A DNA stretch of 64,000 nucleotides from Sphingomonas sp. UBA978 (GTDB lineage: Bacteria; Pseudomonadota; Alphaproteobacteria; Sphingomonadales; Sphingomonadaceae). A program made the translations under genes and the position numbers. The notes under the pieces are model-generated. The model was given only the letters and a program-made list of their open reading frames with translations, was not told the origin of the DNA and ran no database searches. This document shows positions 47,655 to 57,014 of the stretch, in pieces. Where the stretch lies: NCBI RefSeq assembly GCF_002292295.1, contig NZ_DBBS01000020.1, positions 242,806-306,805 of the forward strand, written 5' to 3'. Every line of letters begins with the position of its first letter. Positions within the stretch are counted from its first letter, which is position 1.

Positions 47655-49016
47655 TTATCGCGGGTAGCGCTGCCGCAGCATCGCATAGCAGGCGCGCAGG
47701 GCATAGGCGTCGCCGCCCTTGGGCCGACCCGGTTTGGCCCCCGGCCGCCACGCGAAGACGTCCATATGCGCCCATGCCACGCCCTTGGGCACGAAGCGGC
47801 GCAGGAACAGCGCGGCGGTGATCGCGCCCGCGAAGCCGCCGTCGGGCGCGTTGACCATGTCTGCGATGTCCGATTTCAGCATCTCGTCATAGGCGTCCCA
47901 CAGCGGCAGCCGCCATAGCGGATCGTCGAGCGCGGTGCCGGCGGCGAGCAGGTCGGCGGCGAGCGCCTCATCGTCCGTAAACAGCGGCGGCAGGTCGGGC
48001 CCGAGCGCGACCCGCGCCGCGCCGGTCAGCGTGGCGAAATCGAGGATCAGCTCCGGTTTGCTCTCACCGGCCTTCGTCAGCGCATCGGCGAGGATCAACC
48101 GGCCCTCGGCGTCGGTATTGGTATTCTCCACCGTCGGCCCCAGCCGGCTGCGCAGCACGTCGCCGGGACGGAAGGCATTGCCCGCGATCGCATTCTCGAC
48201 CGCGGGGATCAGCAGGTGCAGCCGCACCGGCAGCCGCGCCGCCATGACGAGGCTGGCGAGCGCCAACGCATGCGCCGCACCGCCCATGTCCTTCTTCATC
48301 AGACGCATGCCCGCCGACGGCTTGATGTCGAGCCCGCCGGTATCGAACACCACGCCCTTGCCGACGATCGCGACCCGGGGATGCGCCGGGTCGCCCCATG
48401 CGAGCTCGATCAACCGCGGCGCGCGTTCCTTGACCGCCGCCTGACCGACCGCGTGGATCAGCGGATAGCCGGTGGCGAGCGAATCGCCGCGGGTCACCGT
48501 GACGGTGGCGCCATGCTGACGGGCGAGCTGCTCCGTCGCCGCCTCAAGCTCCGCCGGGCCGAGATCGCCGGCGCCGGTGTTGACGAGGTCGCGGACCAAT
48601 GCGGTCGCCGCGGCGATACGCAGCGTCTCGTCGATCCCGGCCGCGTCGGCGGTCAGCAGGATGCGCGCGGTGGGGTCTTCGGCCTGGCGGTAGCGTTCGA
48701 ACCGATATTGCCCGAGCAGCCAGCCGAGCGCGGCCGGGCCGATGTCGCTGGCGACGCGATAGGTTCCGGCGGGCAACGCATCGGCCACCCGCGCCAGCGT
48801 CCACGGACCCATAGCGCCGGCGACCACCACCGCCTGGACGTCGTCGTCGGCATAGACCGCATGGCTACCCGCCTTGCCGCTGAAGCGCTGCGCGGCAAGG
48901 GCGGCGCGCACCCGCGCCGGCTGGGTGCCGAGCCAGGCGTCATAGCCATCGGGCGCGACGAGGTGGATCGGATGCGCAGGCTGGCTGCGGTCGGGCTGGA
49001 GCAGGATGTCGGGCAT
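47655..49016 (-). CDS. Leucyl aminopeptidase family protein (M17)
   Basis: Metal-dependent cytosolic aminopeptidase that trims peptides. It has 453 residues. The C-terminal catalytic domain has VGKGVVFDTGGLDIKPSAGM (219-238), KKDMGGAAHAL (241-251) and NTDAEGRLILADAL (300-313), the canonical metal and active-site residues. The N-terminal regulatory domain is shorter than in PepA. It is convergent with the TonB-like gene (6-nt spacer) and followed by a serine hydrolase gene upstream. Confidence 0.92.
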   Translation of the reverse strand: MPDILLQPDRSQPAHPIHLVAPDGYDAWLGTQPARVRAALAAQRFSGKAGSHAVYADDDVQAVVVAGAMGPWTLARVADALPAGTYRVASDIGPAALGWLLGQYRFERYRQAEDPTARILLTADAAGIDETLRIAAATALVRDLVNTGAGDLGPAELEAATEQLARQHGATVTVTRGDSLATGYPLIHAVGQAAVKERAPRLIELAWGDPAHPRVAIVGKGVVFDTGGLDIKPSAGMRLMKKDMGGAAHALALASLVMAARLPVRLHLLIPAVENAIAGNAFRPGDVLRSRLGPTVENTNTDAEGRLILADALTKAGESKPELILDFATLTGAARVALGPDLPPLFTDDEALAADLLAAGTALDDPLWRLPLWDAYDEMLKSDIADMVNAPDGGFAGAITAALFLRRFVPKGVAWAHMDVFAWRPGAKPGRPKGGDAYALRACYAMLRQRYPR

Positions 49017-49017
49017 G

Positions 49018-50412
49018 TCAGTTCGCCGGGCTCACGAGGAATTGTTCGTAGCGCTGCCGGCCATCCGGCTCGGCGAAGGTGCCGATCGACAGCTTCCGCT
49101 TCGGATAGGTGACGGTGTAGCGCCGCTGGACGAAGCCGCCGCGCAACCGCTTGGGTCCGGCGAGTTCGAACCCGGTCGGCTCGCCCAGCGCGGACAGGCT
49201 GGACTTATAGTCGGCGAGCACCTGCGGCGTGAAATAATAGGCCGCGTTGGCGGTCAGCAGGTCGCGGTCGAGCGTGCCGTTGCGCAGGGCGTCGAACATC
49301 GCCCGCGCCGCGCGGGTCTTCGCGGCTTCCACCGCGTCCGCCCCGGCGGGCAGCACCGTCTTGGCGAGCCCGTCGGCGATCGCCATGAAGGCATCGCCGA
49401 AATCGGCATTGGTCAGTACGACGATCGCCGCTTTCTGTTCGGGGAACACGATATTCTCCGACAGGAAGCCAACCGCCTCGCCGCTATGCTCGACATAGGG
49501 TCGCCCGCCGCGCTTGCCGGCACTGACACCCAGGCCGTAATTGGTCGTGCTGCCATCGGCGAGCAGCACCGGCTTTTCCTGCGCGACCCAGTCGTCGGCG
49601 GGAAGCAGGCTGCGATCGAGCCGCGCGACGTCCCATTTCGCCAGATCGCCGGCCGTCATCGACAATTCGCCGGCCGCGAACAGCCAGCCGTCGGCGGGTG
49701 GCGGTGCCGCCCGCACCGGCCCCAGCGCATTGCGGTGATAGCCGACCGGGAAGCGGCCGCCGATCGCCTTGTCCTGATCGATCGCGGTGATGCCCAGCGG
49801 CTTGAAGATCCGCCGATCGAGGAACGTCATCAGCGGTTCGCCCGCCGCCTTCTCCGCGATCAGCCCGGCGACGACATAGCCGGTGTTGGAATATTGCCAC
49901 TGCGTGCCGGGCGCGAAGTCGAGCGGTTTCTTCGCCCAGCAATCGACGATCGCCTGCGGCGTGGTCGGCGTCTCCATCGCGGCGAAGCTGTAATCCTGCG
50001 GCCAGTAATCCTGCAGTCCTGCGGTATGGCTGAGCAATTGCCGGATCGTGATCCGGTCGCCGCCGCTGATCCCGGGCAGCCATCGACCGACGGTGTCGTC
50101 CATCGACAGCTTGCCGTCATCCTCGAGCAACAGCAACGCCGCGGCGGTGAACTGCTTGGAGATGGAGGCGATCTGATAGGGCGCGTCGGTGCGCGCGGGG
50201 GCGGTATCCGACTGCCTGCCGTACGCTTTGACGAGCACGATCTTGCCGCCACGGACGATCGCTATCTGCGCCGAGGGCGTGCCGGTCCGGGCGAGGCCGT
50301 CCGCGACGACCGTGTCGATCGCGGTCAGTTCGGCGGGCGTGAGCGCCTGCGCCCGGGCGACGGAAGGTGCGACGGTGAGTGCGACGGCGGCGGCGAGCGA
50401 TCGAAGGAACAT
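49018..50412 (-). CDS. Exported serine hydrolase (class C beta-lactamase/PBP4*-like)
   Basis: 464 residues from the ATG at 50412 (alternative ATG at 50430). A signal peptide (1-22) leads to an esterase/D-Ala-D-Ala-carboxypeptidase-like domain with Ser83-x-x-Lys86 (ASISKQF), YSN (WQYSNTGY, about 167) and HSG (VEHSGEAVGF) in place of KTG. A C-terminal DUF-like tail with beta-strands follows (about 380-464). Substrates could be peptidoglycan fragments, esters or beta-lactams. It starts 46 nt after rimO on the same strand. Confidence 0.88.
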   Translation of the reverse strand: MFLRSLAAAVALTVAPSVARAQALTPAELTAIDTVVADGLARTGTPSAQIAIVRGGKIVLVKAYGRQSDTAPARTDAPYQIASISKQFTAAALLLLEDDGKLSMDDTVGRWLPGISGGDRITIRQLLSHTAGLQDYWPQDYSFAAMETPTTPQAIVDCWAKKPLDFAPGTQWQYSNTGYVVAGLIAEKAAGEPLMTFLDRRIFKPLGITAIDQDKAIGGRFPVGYHRNALGPVRAAPPPADGWLFAAGELSMTAGDLAKWDVARLDRSLLPADDWVAQEKPVLLADGSTTNYGLGVSAGKRGGRPYVEHSGEAVGFLSENIVFPEQKAAIVVLTNADFGDAFMAIADGLAKTVLPAGADAVEAAKTRAARAMFDALRNGTLDRDLLTANAAYYFTPQVLADYKSSLSALGEPTGFELAGPKRLRGGFVQRRYTVTYPKRKLSIGTFAEPDGRQRYEQFLVSPAN

Positions 50413-50458
50413 CCCGGCGTGCTGCCACATCCACAGCCGCCGGCGAAAGCGAAATCGA

Positions 50459-51784
50459 TCAGACCGGCACGCCGTACAGATCGTGCTCGTCCGCATCCTC
50501 GATTGCGACCGGCACGATGTCGCCGACCGAGAGGTGGGCGGCGTCGCGCAGGAAGACCTGGCCATCGATCTCGGGCGCGTCGGCCTGGCTGCGGCCGGTG
50601 GCGCCTTCCTCACCGACCTCGTCGATGATGACGGGCAGCGTGCGGCCGACCTTGGCGGCAAGCTTGGCGGCGCTGATCGCGGCGGTCTTGGCCATGATCC
50701 GCTGGTAGCGTTCTTCCTTCAGTTCTTCCGGCACGTGGTCGGGCAGGTCGTTCGCCGCCGCGCCCTCAACGGGCTCGAAGCGGAACGCGCCGACGCGGTC
50801 GAGCTGCGCCTCGTCGAGCCAGTCGAGCAGATACTGGAAATCCGCCTCCGTCTCGCCGGGGAAGCCGACGACGAAGGTCGAGCGGATCGCGATGTCGGGG
50901 CAGATGTCGCGCCATTGGTGGATGCGCTGCAGCACCTTGGCGTCGTTGCCCGGGCGCTTCATCCGCTTGAGCAACGACGGTGCGGCATGCTGGAACGGGA
51001 TGTCGAGATAGGGGAGGACCAGCCCGTCGGCCATCAGCGGGATGACCTGGTCGACATGGGGGTAGGGGTAGACGTAGTGGAGCCGGACCCATGGCGCGAT
51101 CTTGCCGAGCTCGCGGGCGAGGTCGGTCATGTGCGGCACGACCTCCTGCCCCTTCCACATCCGCGGCTCCTTGCGGATGTCGATGCCATAGGCACTGGTG
51201 TCCTGGCTGATGACCAGCAGTTCGCGCGTGCCCGCAGCGACCAGCTTCTCCGCCTCGCGCAGGATCGCGTCGGGGCGGCGGCTGACGAGATCGCCGCGCA
51301 GGCTGGGGATGATGCAGAAGGAGCAACGGTGGTTGCAGCCCTCCGAGATCTTGAGATAGCTGTAGTGGCGCGGTGTCAGCTTGAGGCCGGCGTCCGGGAT
51401 CAGGTCGATGTACGGTGACAGGTTCGCGGGCGCGGCCTCGTGCACCGCCTCGACCACCTGTTCGTATTGATGCGCGCCGGTGACCGCGAGCACCTGCGGG
51501 AAGCGGGCGCGGATGACCTCCGCCTCCTTGCCCATGCAGCCCGTCACGATGACGCGGCCGTTCTCGGCGATCGCCTCGCCGATCGCCTCGAGGCTTTCCT
51601 CCTTGGCGGAATCGAGGAAGCCGCAGGTGTTGACCAGCACGACGTCGGCGCCGGCATAGTCGGCGGACATCTGATAGCCGTCGGCGCGCAGCTGGGTGAG
51701 GATGCGTTCGCTGTCGACCAGATTCTTGGGACAGCCGAGCGAAACCATGCCGACGCGCGGCGGGGAGGGGAGTCGAGTTGCCAT
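50459..51784 (-). CDS. rimO: Ribosomal protein S12 methylthiotransferase
   Basis: Radical-SAM enzyme that adds a methylthio group to an aspartate of ribosomal protein S12. It has 441 residues: N-terminal UPF0004 cluster ligands Cys18, Cys54 and Cys83, the radical-SAM motif CNHRCSFC (Cys150, 154, 157), and a C-terminal TRAM domain ending HDLYGVPV. MiaB is the main alternative, but [18 protein letters not shown] fits RimO. It is divergent from anmK. Confidence 0.93.
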   Translation of the reverse strand: MATRLPSPPRVGMVSLGCPKNLVDSERILTQLRADGYQMSADYAGADVVLVNTCGFLDSAKEESLEAIGEAIAENGRVIVTGCMGKEAEVIRARFPQVLAVTGAHQYEQVVEAVHEAAPANLSPYIDLIPDAGLKLTPRHYSYLKISEGCNHRCSFCIIPSLRGDLVSRRPDAILREAEKLVAAGTRELLVISQDTSAYGIDIRKEPRMWKGQEVVPHMTDLARELGKIAPWVRLHYVYPYPHVDQVIPLMADGLVLPYLDIPFQHAAPSLLKRMKRPGNDAKVLQRIHQWRDICPDIAIRSTFVVGFPGETEADFQYLLDWLDEAQLDRVGAFRFEPVEGAAANDLPDHVPEELKEERYQRIMAKTAAISAAKLAAKVGRTLPVIIDEVGEEGATGRSQADAPEIDGQVFLRDAAHLSVGDIVPVAIEDADEHDLYGVPV

Positions 51785-51862
51785 GAGAGCGGCTCACATA
51801 GTCGTTTTCGCATGGTTTCGCCAGATGGTCCCGCTAGAGCACGCGGCAGGGAGTGCGCGACT

Positions 51863-52948
51863 ATGCTGGCAGTGGGTCTGATGTCCGGAACGTCGCTCGA
51901 CGGAATCGATGCGGCGCTGATCGAGACGGATGGCGAGGGGCAGGTCCGGCCCATCGCCTTTCGCGGCGAGCCGTTCTCGGACGCGGCACGGGCGCAGCTG
52001 GAGGCGGCGACGGCGCTGGCGCTCACCTTCGACCGGCCGCGGGCGAGCCCGGATCTGGTCGCGGCGGGCGAGCTGATCGACCGGACGCATGCCTTTGCCG
52101 TCCACAAGCTGCTGCGCGAGGCGGGGGTCGAGGCGGCGACGGTCGATGCGATCGGCTATCACGGCCAGACGGTGGCGCACCGGCCCGACCGCGGCTGGAC
52201 GTGGCAGATCGGCGACGGTGCGGTGCTGGCGCGAGCGACCGGCGTCACCGTGGTGAGCGATTTCCGCAGCGCCGACGTCGCCGCGGGCGGGCAGGGCGCG
52301 CCGCTGCTGCCGGTCTATCATGCCGCGCTGGTCGCCGGGCTCGATCTGCCGGTGGCGGTGCTCAATCTGGGCGGCGTGGCGAACGTCACCTTCGTCGGTC
52401 GCGACGGCGCGCTGGTGGCGTTCGACACCGGGCCGGCCAACGGCCTGATCGACAGCTGGGTCGCGGCGGAGACGGGCGCGCGCTTCGACGACGGCGGCGC
52501 GCTGGCGGCGGCGGGCCGGGTCGACGAGGCGGTGCTGACCGGCATGCTCGACCATGGCTTCTTCGAACTGGCGCCGCCCAAGAGCCTCGACCGCAATGAT
52601 TTCACCATCCAGCCGGCGCGGGGCCTGTCGGCCGCGGACGGCGCCGCGACGCTGACCGCCTTCACCGCGGCGAGCGTCAACGAGGCGATCGACCGGCTCC
52701 CCGAACGGCCGCGGCGGCTGATCGTCGCGGGCGGCGGGCGCCACAACCCGACATTGCTGCGGATGATCGCGGAGCGCACCGGACTGACGCCGGAACCGAG
52801 CGACGCGCTCGGCTGGAACGGCGATGCGATGGAGGCGGAGGGCTTCGCCTATATGGCGGTGCGGACGCTCAAAGGGCTGCCGATCAGCTTTCCGGGCACG
52901 ACCGGCGTCGGCGCGCCGCTGGCCGGCGGGGTCGTGAACAGGGAGTGA
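51863..52948 (+). CDS. anmK: Anhydro-N-acetylmuramic acid kinase
   Basis: Phosphorylates and opens 1,6-anhydro-MurNAc in peptidoglycan recycling. From the ATG at 51863 (CAGGGAG upstream) it has 361 residues: MSGTSLDGIDAALI (7-20), GYHGQTVAHRP, VVSDFRSADVAAGGQGAPL, NLGGVANVTF, and GGGRHNPTLL near the C-terminus, the ASKHA-fold signatures. The same frame is open upstream, opposite rimO, without support. Confidence 0.95.
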   Translation: MLAVGLMSGTSLDGIDAALIETDGEGQVRPIAFRGEPFSDAARAQLEAATALALTFDRPRASPDLVAAGELIDRTHAFAVHKLLREAGVEAATVDAIGYHGQTVAHRPDRGWTWQIGDGAVLARATGVTVVSDFRSADVAAGGQGAPLLPVYHAALVAGLDLPVAVLNLGGVANVTFVGRDGALVAFDTGPANGLIDSWVAAETGARFDDGGALAAAGRVDEAVLTGMLDHGFFELAPPKSLDRNDFTIQPARGLSAADGAATLTAFTAASVNEAIDRLPERPRRLIVAGGGRHNPTLLRMIAERTGLTPEPSDALGWNGDAMEAEGFAYMAVRTLKGLPISFPGTTGVGAPLAGGVVNRE

Positions 52949-52978
52949 GCGCTTGCCGCCCGAGACGGCGAACCCGAC

Positions 52979-53233
52979 TCAGCGCCGGCGGACGCTCGCC
53001 GGAACGGGGCAGCCGTCGATCTCGCGGACGACGGTGTAGATCGGCGTCGCGGGCGGCATGTCGCCGAGCTTGCGGGCCGCCGGGGGTGGCAGGTCGCCGA
53101 CGCGGCGGGCACCGGGCAAAACGCAGTGGGGCTTGCCCTTGTGAATGACCGGCGTGTTCGATGGAGGAATCGCGCCGGACTCTGCCAGCGCAGCGGCAGG
53201 CAGCAGGACGGCGAGGAGCGGCAGATGGCGCAT
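52979..53233 (-). CDS. Small secreted protein with repeated GD(L/M)PP element
   Basis: 84 residues: a signal peptide (MRHLPLLAVLLPAAALA) and a Pro-rich mature part with two cysteines (HCVLPGARR, DGCPVPASV) and a duplicated short element (RVGDLPPPAA, KLGDMPPATP). GGGAG lies upstream of the ATG at 53233. No family recognised. It is the last gene of a minus-strand group. Confidence 0.7.
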   Translation of the reverse strand: MRHLPLLAVLLPAAALAESGAIPPSNTPVIHKGKPHCVLPGARRVGDLPPPAARKLGDMPPATPIYTVVREIDGCPVPASVRRR

Positions 53234-53280
53234 AATGTGTCTCCCGAGGGGGATACATTATCCCATCGCGCGCGCCGACG

Positions 53281-54459
53281 CTACCGCTTCCGCGTCAGCT
53301 CGCGCATCGCGTCGTCGAGGCCTGCCAGCGTCAGCGGGTACATGCGGTCGGACATCAGCTCGCGCAGGATGCGGGTTGACTGGCTGTAGCCCCATTGCCC
53401 GTCCGGCACCGGATTGAGCCACACCGCGGCGGGATAGGTGTTGGTCAGGCGCTGCATCCACACCGCGCCCGCCTCCTCGTTGAAATGTTCGACCGAGCCG
53501 CCGGGATGCGTGATCTCATAGGGGCTCATCGCCGCATCGCCGACGAAGACCAGCTTATAGTCGTGGCCGAACTTGTGGAGCACGTCCCACAATGGCGTCC
53601 GCTCGGCGAAGCGGCGGCTATTGTCCTTCCACACCCCCTCATAGGGGCAATTGTGGAAGTAGAAGAATTCGAGGTTCTTGAACTCCGCGGTCGCGGCGCT
53701 GAACAATTCCTCGCAGAGCCGGACCCACGGGTCCATCGACCCGCCGACGTCGAGGAACAGCAGCATCTTCACCGCATTGCGCCGCTCGGGCCGCATGCGG
53801 ATGTCGAGCCAGCCGGCGCGCGCGGTGCCGTCGATCGTGCCGTCGATGTCGAGTTCGTCCGCCGCGCCCTCGCGCGCGAAGCGGCGCAGGCGGCGGAGCG
53901 CGACCTTGATGTTGCGGGTGCCGAGTTCGCGGGTCGAATCGAGGTTCTTGAATGCGCGCTGGTCCCAGACCTTGAGCGCGCGGCCGTGCTTGCCCTCGCC
54001 GCCGATCCGCACCCCTTCGGGATTGTAGCCGGAATTGCCGAACGGGCTGGTGCCGCCGGTGCCGATCCATTTGTTGCCGCCCTGGTGGCGCCCTTCCTGC
54101 TCGGCGAGTCGCTGCTTGAGCGTCTCCATGATCTCGTCCCACGAGCCGAGCGACTTGATCTGCTCCATCTCCTCGGGCGTCAGGAATTTCTCGGCGACCG
54201 CCTGCAGCCAGTCGGCGGGAATGTCCTCCGCCTGCGTGCCATAGGTGGTGGCGATGCCGCGAAAGACCTTGGCGAAGACCTGGTCGAAGCGGTCGAGCAG
54301 CCCCTCGTCCTTCACATAGGTCGCGCGGGCGAGATAGTAGAAGGCCTCCGGCGTGCGGTCGATCACCTCGGCGTCGAGCGCTTCGAGCAGGATCAGATGT
54401 TCCTTGAGGCTCGCCGGGATGCCGGCGGCGCGAAGCTCGTCGAGGAAGGTGAGGAACAT
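53281..54459 (-). CDS. VWA domain-containing protein (CoxE-like)
   Basis: 392 residues. An N-terminal helical region (1-120) is followed by a glycine-rich, basic linker (125-160) and a von Willebrand A domain with the metal motif DVGGSMD (237-243), a variant of DxSxS, and a later FVGDAAMSPYEI. CoxE-like VWA proteins work with MoxR-type AAA ATPases in metal-centre insertion or protein assembly. A MoxR gene lies about 0.8 kb upstream on the same strand, beyond a CHAP gene. Confidence 0.88.
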   Translation of the reverse strand: MFLTFLDELRAAGIPASLKEHLILLEALDAEVIDRTPEAFYYLARATYVKDEGLLDRFDQVFAKVFRGIATTYGTQAEDIPADWLQAVAEKFLTPEEMEQIKSLGSWDEIMETLKQRLAEQEGRHQGGNKWIGTGGTSPFGNSGYNPEGVRIGGEGKHGRALKVWDQRAFKNLDSTRELGTRNIKVALRRLRRFAREGAADELDIDGTIDGTARAGWLDIRMRPERRNAVKMLLFLDVGGSMDPWVRLCEELFSAATAEFKNLEFFYFHNCPYEGVWKDNSRRFAERTPLWDVLHKFGHDYKLVFVGDAAMSPYEITHPGGSVEHFNEEAGAVWMQRLTNTYPAAVWLNPVPDGQWGYSQSTRILRELMSDRMYPLTLAGLDDAMRELTRKR

Positions 54460-54536
54460 GCCCTCATCCTAGCCGCGCCGGGCGGCGTGTCCAGCGCGTG
54501 ACGACCGGATGATCGGTCCGTCCGGTGGCGTATGTC

Positions 54537-55109
54537 CTAGCGCCCGGCGTCCGGGACGTAGGCGTCGATCAGCGCGCCGACATAATCGGGGTTGCGGCTG
54601 GTCAGTTGCGGCGAAGGCCGGCCGCCGTAGATGAAGCCTTCGACCGGATAGACGCTGCCGCCAAGGCCGTCGGCATCGCGATACCAGACCTTCACCTCGC
54701 TCCAGTCGTTGCGGTCGGAGACGTCGTACAGCGTCACATCCTGTTCGGCATGGCCGCGTTCGCCGTTCTGGCGCGACCAGTTGGCGTGGGTCAGCATCAG
54801 CACGCGCTTCTCGACCACCCGGCTGACCACGGCGACATGGCCGAGCGGCAGGCGACCGGTCTTCGCAAAGACGATGACCGATCCGATCCGCGGCGCGTGG
54901 CCGCGGTCGTAGCGGCCCTTTGCCTGCCCCCACCAGGTCCAGGCGTCGCCGTAGATCTGGATGCCCGAGGCTTCGCGCGCGAAGGGCACGCATTGGCCGA
55001 CGTAATCGAGCAGGCCGGCCGAAGCGCCGAGCGGAGCGGCAATCAGCGTGGCCGCCAATGTTGCCGCGGCCACACTGCCGCATCTGGGAAGAAAACCCCG
55101 CATGACCAT
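54537..55109 (-). CDS. CHAP-domain (NlpC/P60-type) exported protein
   Basis: 190 residues: a signal-like hydrophobic start (about 10-32), then a CHAP amidase domain with Cys40 (GQCVPFAR), the WxWWGQAKGRYDRG segment, His91 (GHVAVV) and Asn110 (THANWSR), the expected catalytic order. It is predicted to cut peptidoglycan amide bonds. It lies between the MoxR and VWA genes on the same strand. A short signal peptide variant of the start (MRGFLPRC) is possible. Confidence 0.88.
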   Translation of the reverse strand: MVMRGFLPRCGSVAAATLAATLIAAPLGASAGLLDYVGQCVPFAREASGIQIYGDAWTWWGQAKGRYDRGHAPRIGSVIVFAKTGRLPLGHVAVVSRVVEKRVLMLTHANWSRQNGERGHAEQDVTLYDVSDRNDWSEVKVWYRDADGLGGSVYPVEGFIYGGRPSPQLTSRNPDYVGALIDAYVPDAGR

Positions 55110-55168
55110 GGGTTACCGCGGGAGCGATGACCACAGCATTGGCGATTACGGTTAACGGACCATGCAAA

Positions 55169-55184
55169 CGGCAATTATTTGCCG
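55169..55184. repeat. 6-bp perfect hairpin upstream of the CHAP gene
   Basis: CGGCAA (55169-55174), loop TTAT, TTGCCG (55179-55184), extended by GCAA...TTGC pairs outside. It lies in the 153-nt spacer between the MoxR stop and the CHAP start. It could be a weak terminator or leader hairpin; no T-run. Confidence 0.4.
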
Positions 55185-55262
55185 GTCGTTGCAGAGTCGA
55201 AACGGCTCGTCGCGGACTCGGTGGTGCGCGCAGTGACGGAAGGGGGCGTGACGGGCCGAGCG

Positions 55263-56111
55263 TCAGCGTCCCTGCCGTTTCGCCATGAAGGCGAGACGCT
55301 CGAACAGCATGATATCCTGTTCGTTCTTGAGCAGCGCACCATGGAGCGGCGGGATCGCCTTGGTCGGATCGCGGTTCTGCAGCACGTCGAGCGGCATGTC
55401 CTCGTGCAGCAGCAGCTTCAGCCAGTCGAGCAGCTCGCTGGTGCTCGGCTTCTTCTTGAGGCCGGGGACGTCGCGGACGTCGTAGAAGATGTCCATCGCC
55501 TTGCTCACCAGGATCTTCTGGATGCCGGGGAAGTGGACGTCGATGATCGCCTGCATCGTGTCGCGATCGGGAAATTTGATATAGTGGAAGAAGCAACGGC
55601 GCAGGAAGGCGTCGGGCAGTTCCTTTTCGTTGTTGCTGGTGATGACCACGATCGGCCGCTCGACCGCGCGCACCGTCTCCTTCGTCTCGTAGACGTGGAA
55701 TTCCATGCGATCGAGTTCCTGCAACAGGTCGTTGGGAAACTCGATGTCCGCCTTGTCGATCTCGTCGATCAGCAGCACGGGCGGCGTCGGCCGGGTGAAG
55801 GCCTCCCACAATTTGCCGCGGCGGATGTAATTGGCGATGTCGTGGACGCGCTCGTCGCCCAATTGGCCGTCGCGCAGGCGGGCGACGGCGTCATATTCGT
55901 ACAGGCCCTGCTGCGCCTTGGTCGTCGATTTGACGTTCCATTCGATCAACTCGGCACCGGTCGCCTTGGCGATCTCATAGGCCAGCACGGTCTTGCCGGT
56001 GCCGGGTTCGCCCTTGACCAGCAACGGCCGGCGCAGCGTCACCGCGGCGTTGACCGCGACCTTCAGGTCGTCGGTGGCGACATAGCTTTGCGTGCCTTCG
56101 AAGCGTTTCAT
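55263..56111 (-). CDS. MoxR-family AAA ATPase
   Basis: Chaperone-like ATPase. From the ATG at 56111 it has 282 residues: Walker A GEPGTGKT (34-41), Walker B VLLIDEIDKA (112-121), sensor segment VITSNNEKELPDAFLRRC, and a C-terminal lid with KKPSTSELLDWL. A further upstream in-frame extension has no support. The usual partner, a VWA protein, is two genes downstream. The target complex is unknown; CO dehydrogenase-type genes are not in this window. Confidence 0.92.
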   Translation of the reverse strand: MKRFEGTQSYVATDDLKVAVNAAVTLRRPLLVKGEPGTGKTVLAYEIAKATGAELIEWNVKSTTKAQQGLYEYDAVARLRDGQLGDERVHDIANYIRRGKLWEAFTRPTPPVLLIDEIDKADIEFPNDLLQELDRMEFHVYETKETVRAVERPIVVITSNNEKELPDAFLRRCFFHYIKFPDRDTMQAIIDVHFPGIQKILVSKAMDIFYDVRDVPGLKKKPSTSELLDWLKLLLHEDMPLDVLQNRDPTKAIPPLHGALLKNEQDIMLFERLAFMAKRQGR

Positions 56112-56173
56112 GACCGTTCCCGTCAATCGAATGTCGGGTACGTCGTTGGCGGATCGTCGCCCGCCTTGCAAGG

Positions 56174-56833
56174 TCAGCCTTCGCGCGCGCTCGCCCGGGC
56201 CTCCAGCAGGTCCCACAGCGCGCGGTGCTGGGCGAGCAGCTGCTGCGCGCCGAAACTGACCGCGCGTTCGGTCGCCGGCGTGCCGCCGAGCATCGCGATG
56301 CTCGCGGCGGTTTCCGCGAGCGGCGGGAAGGCGGCGGGCACCGGCTCGACCCCGAAGCGGGCGGCGGCATGGTCGAGCAGCAGGCGGATCGTCGACCAGT
56401 CCTGCACCAGCGCGGCGACCGCGCCCGTGGCGCAGCCGCGCCGTTCGGACTTGGCCAGCATCTCGATCGCGTGATGGCTGGTGATGAGCGCGGCTTCGGT
56501 TTCCGCCTGGCCGGGAGTCGAGGGCAACGGTCCGGCGGCGGCGGCGAGCTGCGCGATATAGCTGCGTTCCGCGACGAACGCCTCGGCGACCGCGTCCAGC
56601 CAGTCGCAGGCGTCGGGCTGGACGCAATGGGTGCGTGCCTCCGCCGCGAGGCCGGGATGATCGCCATGGACGGCACAAAGCGCGTGGACGGCGTCGGACA
56701 GGTCGCGCGCCGACGCGGCGGGCGAGATGAGAAGGGCGAGATGCGGGTGCGCGGCACTGCCGTCGGCGTCACCCAGCTGGGTCACCAGATCCCATGCGCT
56801 CGAGTGCCAGCCTGTCTGTGCCGTATCCAACAT
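56174..56833 (-). CDS. Helical protein of unknown function
   Basis: 219 residues from the ATG at 56833, almost all helix, Ala-rich, with Cys and His scattered (LCAVHGDH, HCVQPDACDWLD). No catalytic or transmembrane signature was recognised. It heads the minus-strand group with MoxR, CHAP and VWA genes; gaps of 62, 153 and 77 nt separate them. An in-frame extension to 56923 is unsupported. It is divergent from the S9 peptidase gene, sharing a 181-nt promoter region. Confidence 0.6.
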   Translation of the reverse strand: MLDTAQTGWHSSAWDLVTQLGDADGSAAHPHLALLISPAASARDLSDAVHALCAVHGDHPGLAAEARTHCVQPDACDWLDAVAEAFVAERSYIAQLAAAAGPLPSTPGQAETEAALITSHHAIEMLAKSERRGCATGAVAALVQDWSTIRLLLDHAAARFGVEPVPAAFPPLAETAASIAMLGGTPATERAVSFGAQQLLAQHRALWDLLEARASAREG

Positions 56834-57014
56834 GTTACCCCGGAAATGATCCCTGCCGTCCCGCCCATCCGTCACGACATGGGCCTTGTCCGACCATGAC
56901 CTATACGAACCACGTAAAGACACGGTTTACGGCGCGTTAACCCCGGCGCAATCCACCTTTACGTCGCCGGAACGTGGCCTAAGAACGACGGCACGTTGGA
57001 TTGGAGCTAAGGTG

